Assembly (NCBI GenBank): GCA_035999765.1
Contig: CP108521.1
Span: 2,108,001 to 2,172,000, forward strand
Source: Streptomyces sp. NBC_01231
GTDB taxonomy: Bacteria > Actinomycetota > Actinomycetes > Streptomycetales > Streptomycetaceae
Direction: 5' to 3'
Length of the DNA stretch: 64,000 nt
In this document: positions 62,299 through 64,000 of the stretch, in pieces
Layout: each line of letters begins with the position of its first letter
How positions within the stretch are numbered: position 1 is the stretch's first letter
The notes under the pieces: model-generated
What the model was told of the DNA's origin: nothing
Seen by the model: the letters and a program-made list of their open reading frames with translations, nothing else
Database searches by the model: none
Position numbers and translations under genes: made by a program

Positions 62299-63678
62299 GT
62301 GACCGTTCAGCAGGCAGTGGGTCCGGACCCGTACTTCCCGGCCAACGGCGATCCCCGCTACCGGGTGCACCGCTACGAACTCGCGCTGGACTACCGCCCG
62401 GCTCCCAACCGGCTGTCGGGGACGGCGCGGATCAACGCCATAGCGGGACGGTCGCCGCTGGCCGAGTTCCAGCTGAACCTGGCCGACTTCAAGATCGGCC
62501 GGGTCCGGGTGGACGGCCGGCAGCCGCAGTACACGCACCGGGGCGGTCGGCTGCGGGTGCGTCCGGCCAAGCCCGTCCGGCCCGGTGCCGCCTTCACCGT
62601 GGAGGTGCACTGGTCGGGAAACCCCAAGCCGGTGAACAGCCCCTGGGGCGGACTCGGTTGGGAGGAGCTGGAGGACGGGGCGCTGGTGGCGAGCCAGCCG
62701 ATCGGGGCGCCGTCCTGGTACCCGTGCAACGACCGGCCCGCCGACAAGGCGTCGTACCAGATCTCGATCACCACGCCGTCCGCGTACGCGGTGGTGGCGG
62801 GCGGGCGGCTGCTGACCCGGACGACGAAGGCCTCGACGACCACCTGGGTGTACGAGCAGGCGGCGCCCACGTCCAGCTATCTGGTGGGGCTGTCGATCGG
62901 CAAGTACCAGACGGTGCTGCTGGGCGATCCGGGGCCGGGCGGCGTGCCGCAGCACGGGCACATCCCGGCGCACCTGCTGCCTGATTTCTCGCGGGACTTC
63001 GCGCGCCAGCCCCAGATGATGGACCTCTTCCAGGAGTTGTTCGGTCCGTACCCGTTCGACGAGTACGCGGTGGTGGTGACCGAGGAGGAGCTCGATGTCC
63101 CCGTCGAGGCACAGGGGTTGTCGCTGTTCGGCGCCAACCATGTGGACGGGGCGCGGGGTTCGGAGCGGCTGGTGGCCCACGAGCTGGCGCACCAGTGGTT
63201 CGGCAACAGTGTGTCCATCGCCGACTGGCGGCACATCTGGCTGAACGAGGGGTTCGCCAAGTACGCGGAGTGGTTGTGGTCGGAGCGGTCGGGGGGCCGT
63301 ACGGCGCATCAACTCGCCGCGGCGGCCCACCGGTTGCTGTCCTCCCTGCCCCAGGACCTGCGGCTGGCCGATCCGGGGCGCAAGTCGATGTTCGACGACC
63401 GGCTCTACCAGCGCGGCGGGCTGGCCCTGCACGCGGTGCGGTGCGCGACGGGCGACGAGGCGTTCTTCCGAATCCTGCGCGGGTGGGCCACGCTGCACCG
63501 GGGCGGGGCCGTGAGCACGACGACGTTCACGGCGCACGCGGCCCGTTTCGCGCCGGAGCCGCTGGACGAGGTGTTCGAGGCGTGGGTGTACGGCACCGCG
63601 CTGCCGCCGCTGCCGGCACCGGACGCCCGGATACCGGCCCGCCCCGCGCATCCGCCGACCAACGCCGGGCCTGCGTAG
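62299..63678 (+). CDS. M1-family zinc aminopeptidase, possible poly-amino-acid hydrolase
   Basis: A 459-residue M1-type metallopeptidase. The zinc motif is His294-Glu-Leu-Ala-His298 with the third ligand Glu317 in [10 protein letters not shown]; the exopeptidase GAMEN motif is replaced by VEAQG. It lacks the large C-terminal HEAT-like domain of aminopeptidase N, so is near the minimal catalytic form. The GTG start has GGGAG 12 bases upstream. It follows the Pls-like synthetase on the same strand after 193 bases; in polylysine producers a zinc aminopeptidase (Pld) that degrades the product is encoded next to pls, which makes a matched role plausible but unproven. Confidence 0.88.
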   Translation: MTVQQAVGPDPYFPANGDPRYRVHRYELALDYRPAPNRLSGTARINAIAGRSPLAEFQLNLADFKIGRVRVDGRQPQYTHRGGRLRVRPAKPVRPGAAFTVEVHWSGNPKPVNSPWGGLGWEELEDGALVASQPIGAPSWYPCNDRPADKASYQISITTPSAYAVVAGGRLLTRTTKASTTTWVYEQAAPTSSYLVGLSIGKYQTVLLGDPGPGGVPQHGHIPAHLLPDFSRDFARQPQMMDLFQELFGPYPFDEYAVVVTEEELDVPVEAQGLSLFGANHVDGARGSERLVAHELAHQWFGNSVSIADWRHIWLNEGFAKYAEWLWSERSGGRTAHQLAAAAHRLLSSLPQDLRLADPGRKSMFDDRLYQRGGLALHAVRCATGDEAFFRILRGWATLHRGGAVSTTTFTAHAARFAPEPLDEVFEAWVYGTALPPLPAPDARIPARPAHPPTNAGPA

Positions 63679-63851
63679 GGGTCGCCGGTGGGCGGGGCAG
63701 GGTCGATGCCCCCGGGTCAATGCCCCACCACGTCGGTGTCCGCCGAGTCGGGACGGTCGGCCGTTCGGTGGGGACCTGGTGGTACCGCCGCTCGTGCCCC
63801 GGTGACGGACCGGGTGGGCTCGCACCGTGGGGCCGGCGGCACAATGGGCGC

Positions 63852-64000
63852 ATGTCCCGACGCAGCACCCGCCCCGCCCGACCCGCCGGACCTGCCCTCA
63901 CCTGCCCCTGCGGGCGTGCCGAGCCGTACGACGCGTGCTGCGGCCGGTTCCACGCGGGCGCCGCCGCCCCCACCGCCGAGGCGCTGATGCGGTCCCGCTA
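63852..64000 (+). CDS. SEC-C (YchJ/UPF0225-type) zinc protein, 5' part only
   Basis: The reading frame starts at the ATG at 63852 and runs off the right edge. The visible 49 residues carry the SEC-C-type zinc motif CPCG...YDACCGRFH and TAEALMRSR, the start of the YchJ/UPF0225 family, whose role is unknown. No ribosome site is obvious; the 173-base gap to the aminopeptidase holds only spacer sequence. Confidence 0.85.
   Translation, partial: MSRRSTRPARPAGPALTCPCGRAEPYDACCGRFHAGAAAPTAEALMRSR

Overview
The window is high-GC, strongly codon-biased actinobacterial chromosome, and its content marks it as Streptomyces: a Pup-proteasome locus, a long and a short chaplin side by side, mycothiol synthesis, the glycerol (gyl) operon under an IclR regulator, and ParJ. 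Gene order follows what I remember of the S. coelicolor SCO1631-SCO1676 core region. It has one tRNA, no rRNA, no CRISPR array and no recognisable transposon or prophage.

Layout. 1-2302: end of a urea carboxylase gene and allophanate hydrolase (urea to ammonia). 2284-13861, leftward: DEVH helicase, TatC, TatA, a small membrane protein, a zinc-ribbon protein, PafC, PafB, two FKBP isomerases (one a lipoprotein), the Pup ligase PafA and an MFS transporter. A LacI-family regulator diverges from the transporter over two tandem operator-like palindromes. 15065-21213, leftward: PrcA, PrcB, an endonuclease VII-like zinc protein overlapping prcB, Pup, Dop and the Arc/Mpa ATPase. 21458-31704: ferredoxin, exported protein, TrmI, M50/CBS protease, RecB-like nuclease, NarL-type response regulator, two tandem peptide-binding lipoproteins and a HAD phosphatase. 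31856-41607: MetH, then divergent gylR-glpF-glpK-glpD and a GntR/FadR regulator. 41748-47616: ParJ, MshC, an uncharacterised actinobacterial trio (kinase-like protein, DUF3090, phosphomutase-like protein) and CorA. A G-rich minisatellite separates CorA from a ferritin-like protein. 49106-54684: F420-type oxidoreductase, aldo/keto reductase, a RecD2-like protein without a P-loop, an acidic protein and a DUF5703 protein. 54795-64000: ChpC, ChpH, an M20 peptidase, tRNA-Leu(GAG), a Pls-like single-module peptide synthetase, an M1 aminopeptidase and the start of a SEC-C protein.

How the parts connect. The proteasome block holds the tag (Pup), ligase (PafA), depupylase/deamidase (Dop), unfoldase (Arc) and 20S core (PrcAB). 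PafB and PafC are the WYL-protein pair that in mycobacteria activates DNA-damage genes through the RecA-NDp promoter, TTGTCRGTG-N8-TAnnnT. By eye I found this motif with exact spacing three times in the window. Each copy lies upstream of a nucleic-acid-processing gene: the helicase, the RecB-like nuclease (one mismatch, at the weak first position) and the RecD2-like gene. The last copy sits inside the upstream coding sequence as a run of rare codons. This candidate local PafBC regulon is the strongest new signal here. Others are a chpH leader that can base-pair its own ribosome binding site, the nuclease-like gene inside the proteasome operon, the kinase/phosphomutase trio beside mshC, and the synthetase-aminopeptidase pair resembling polylysine loci.
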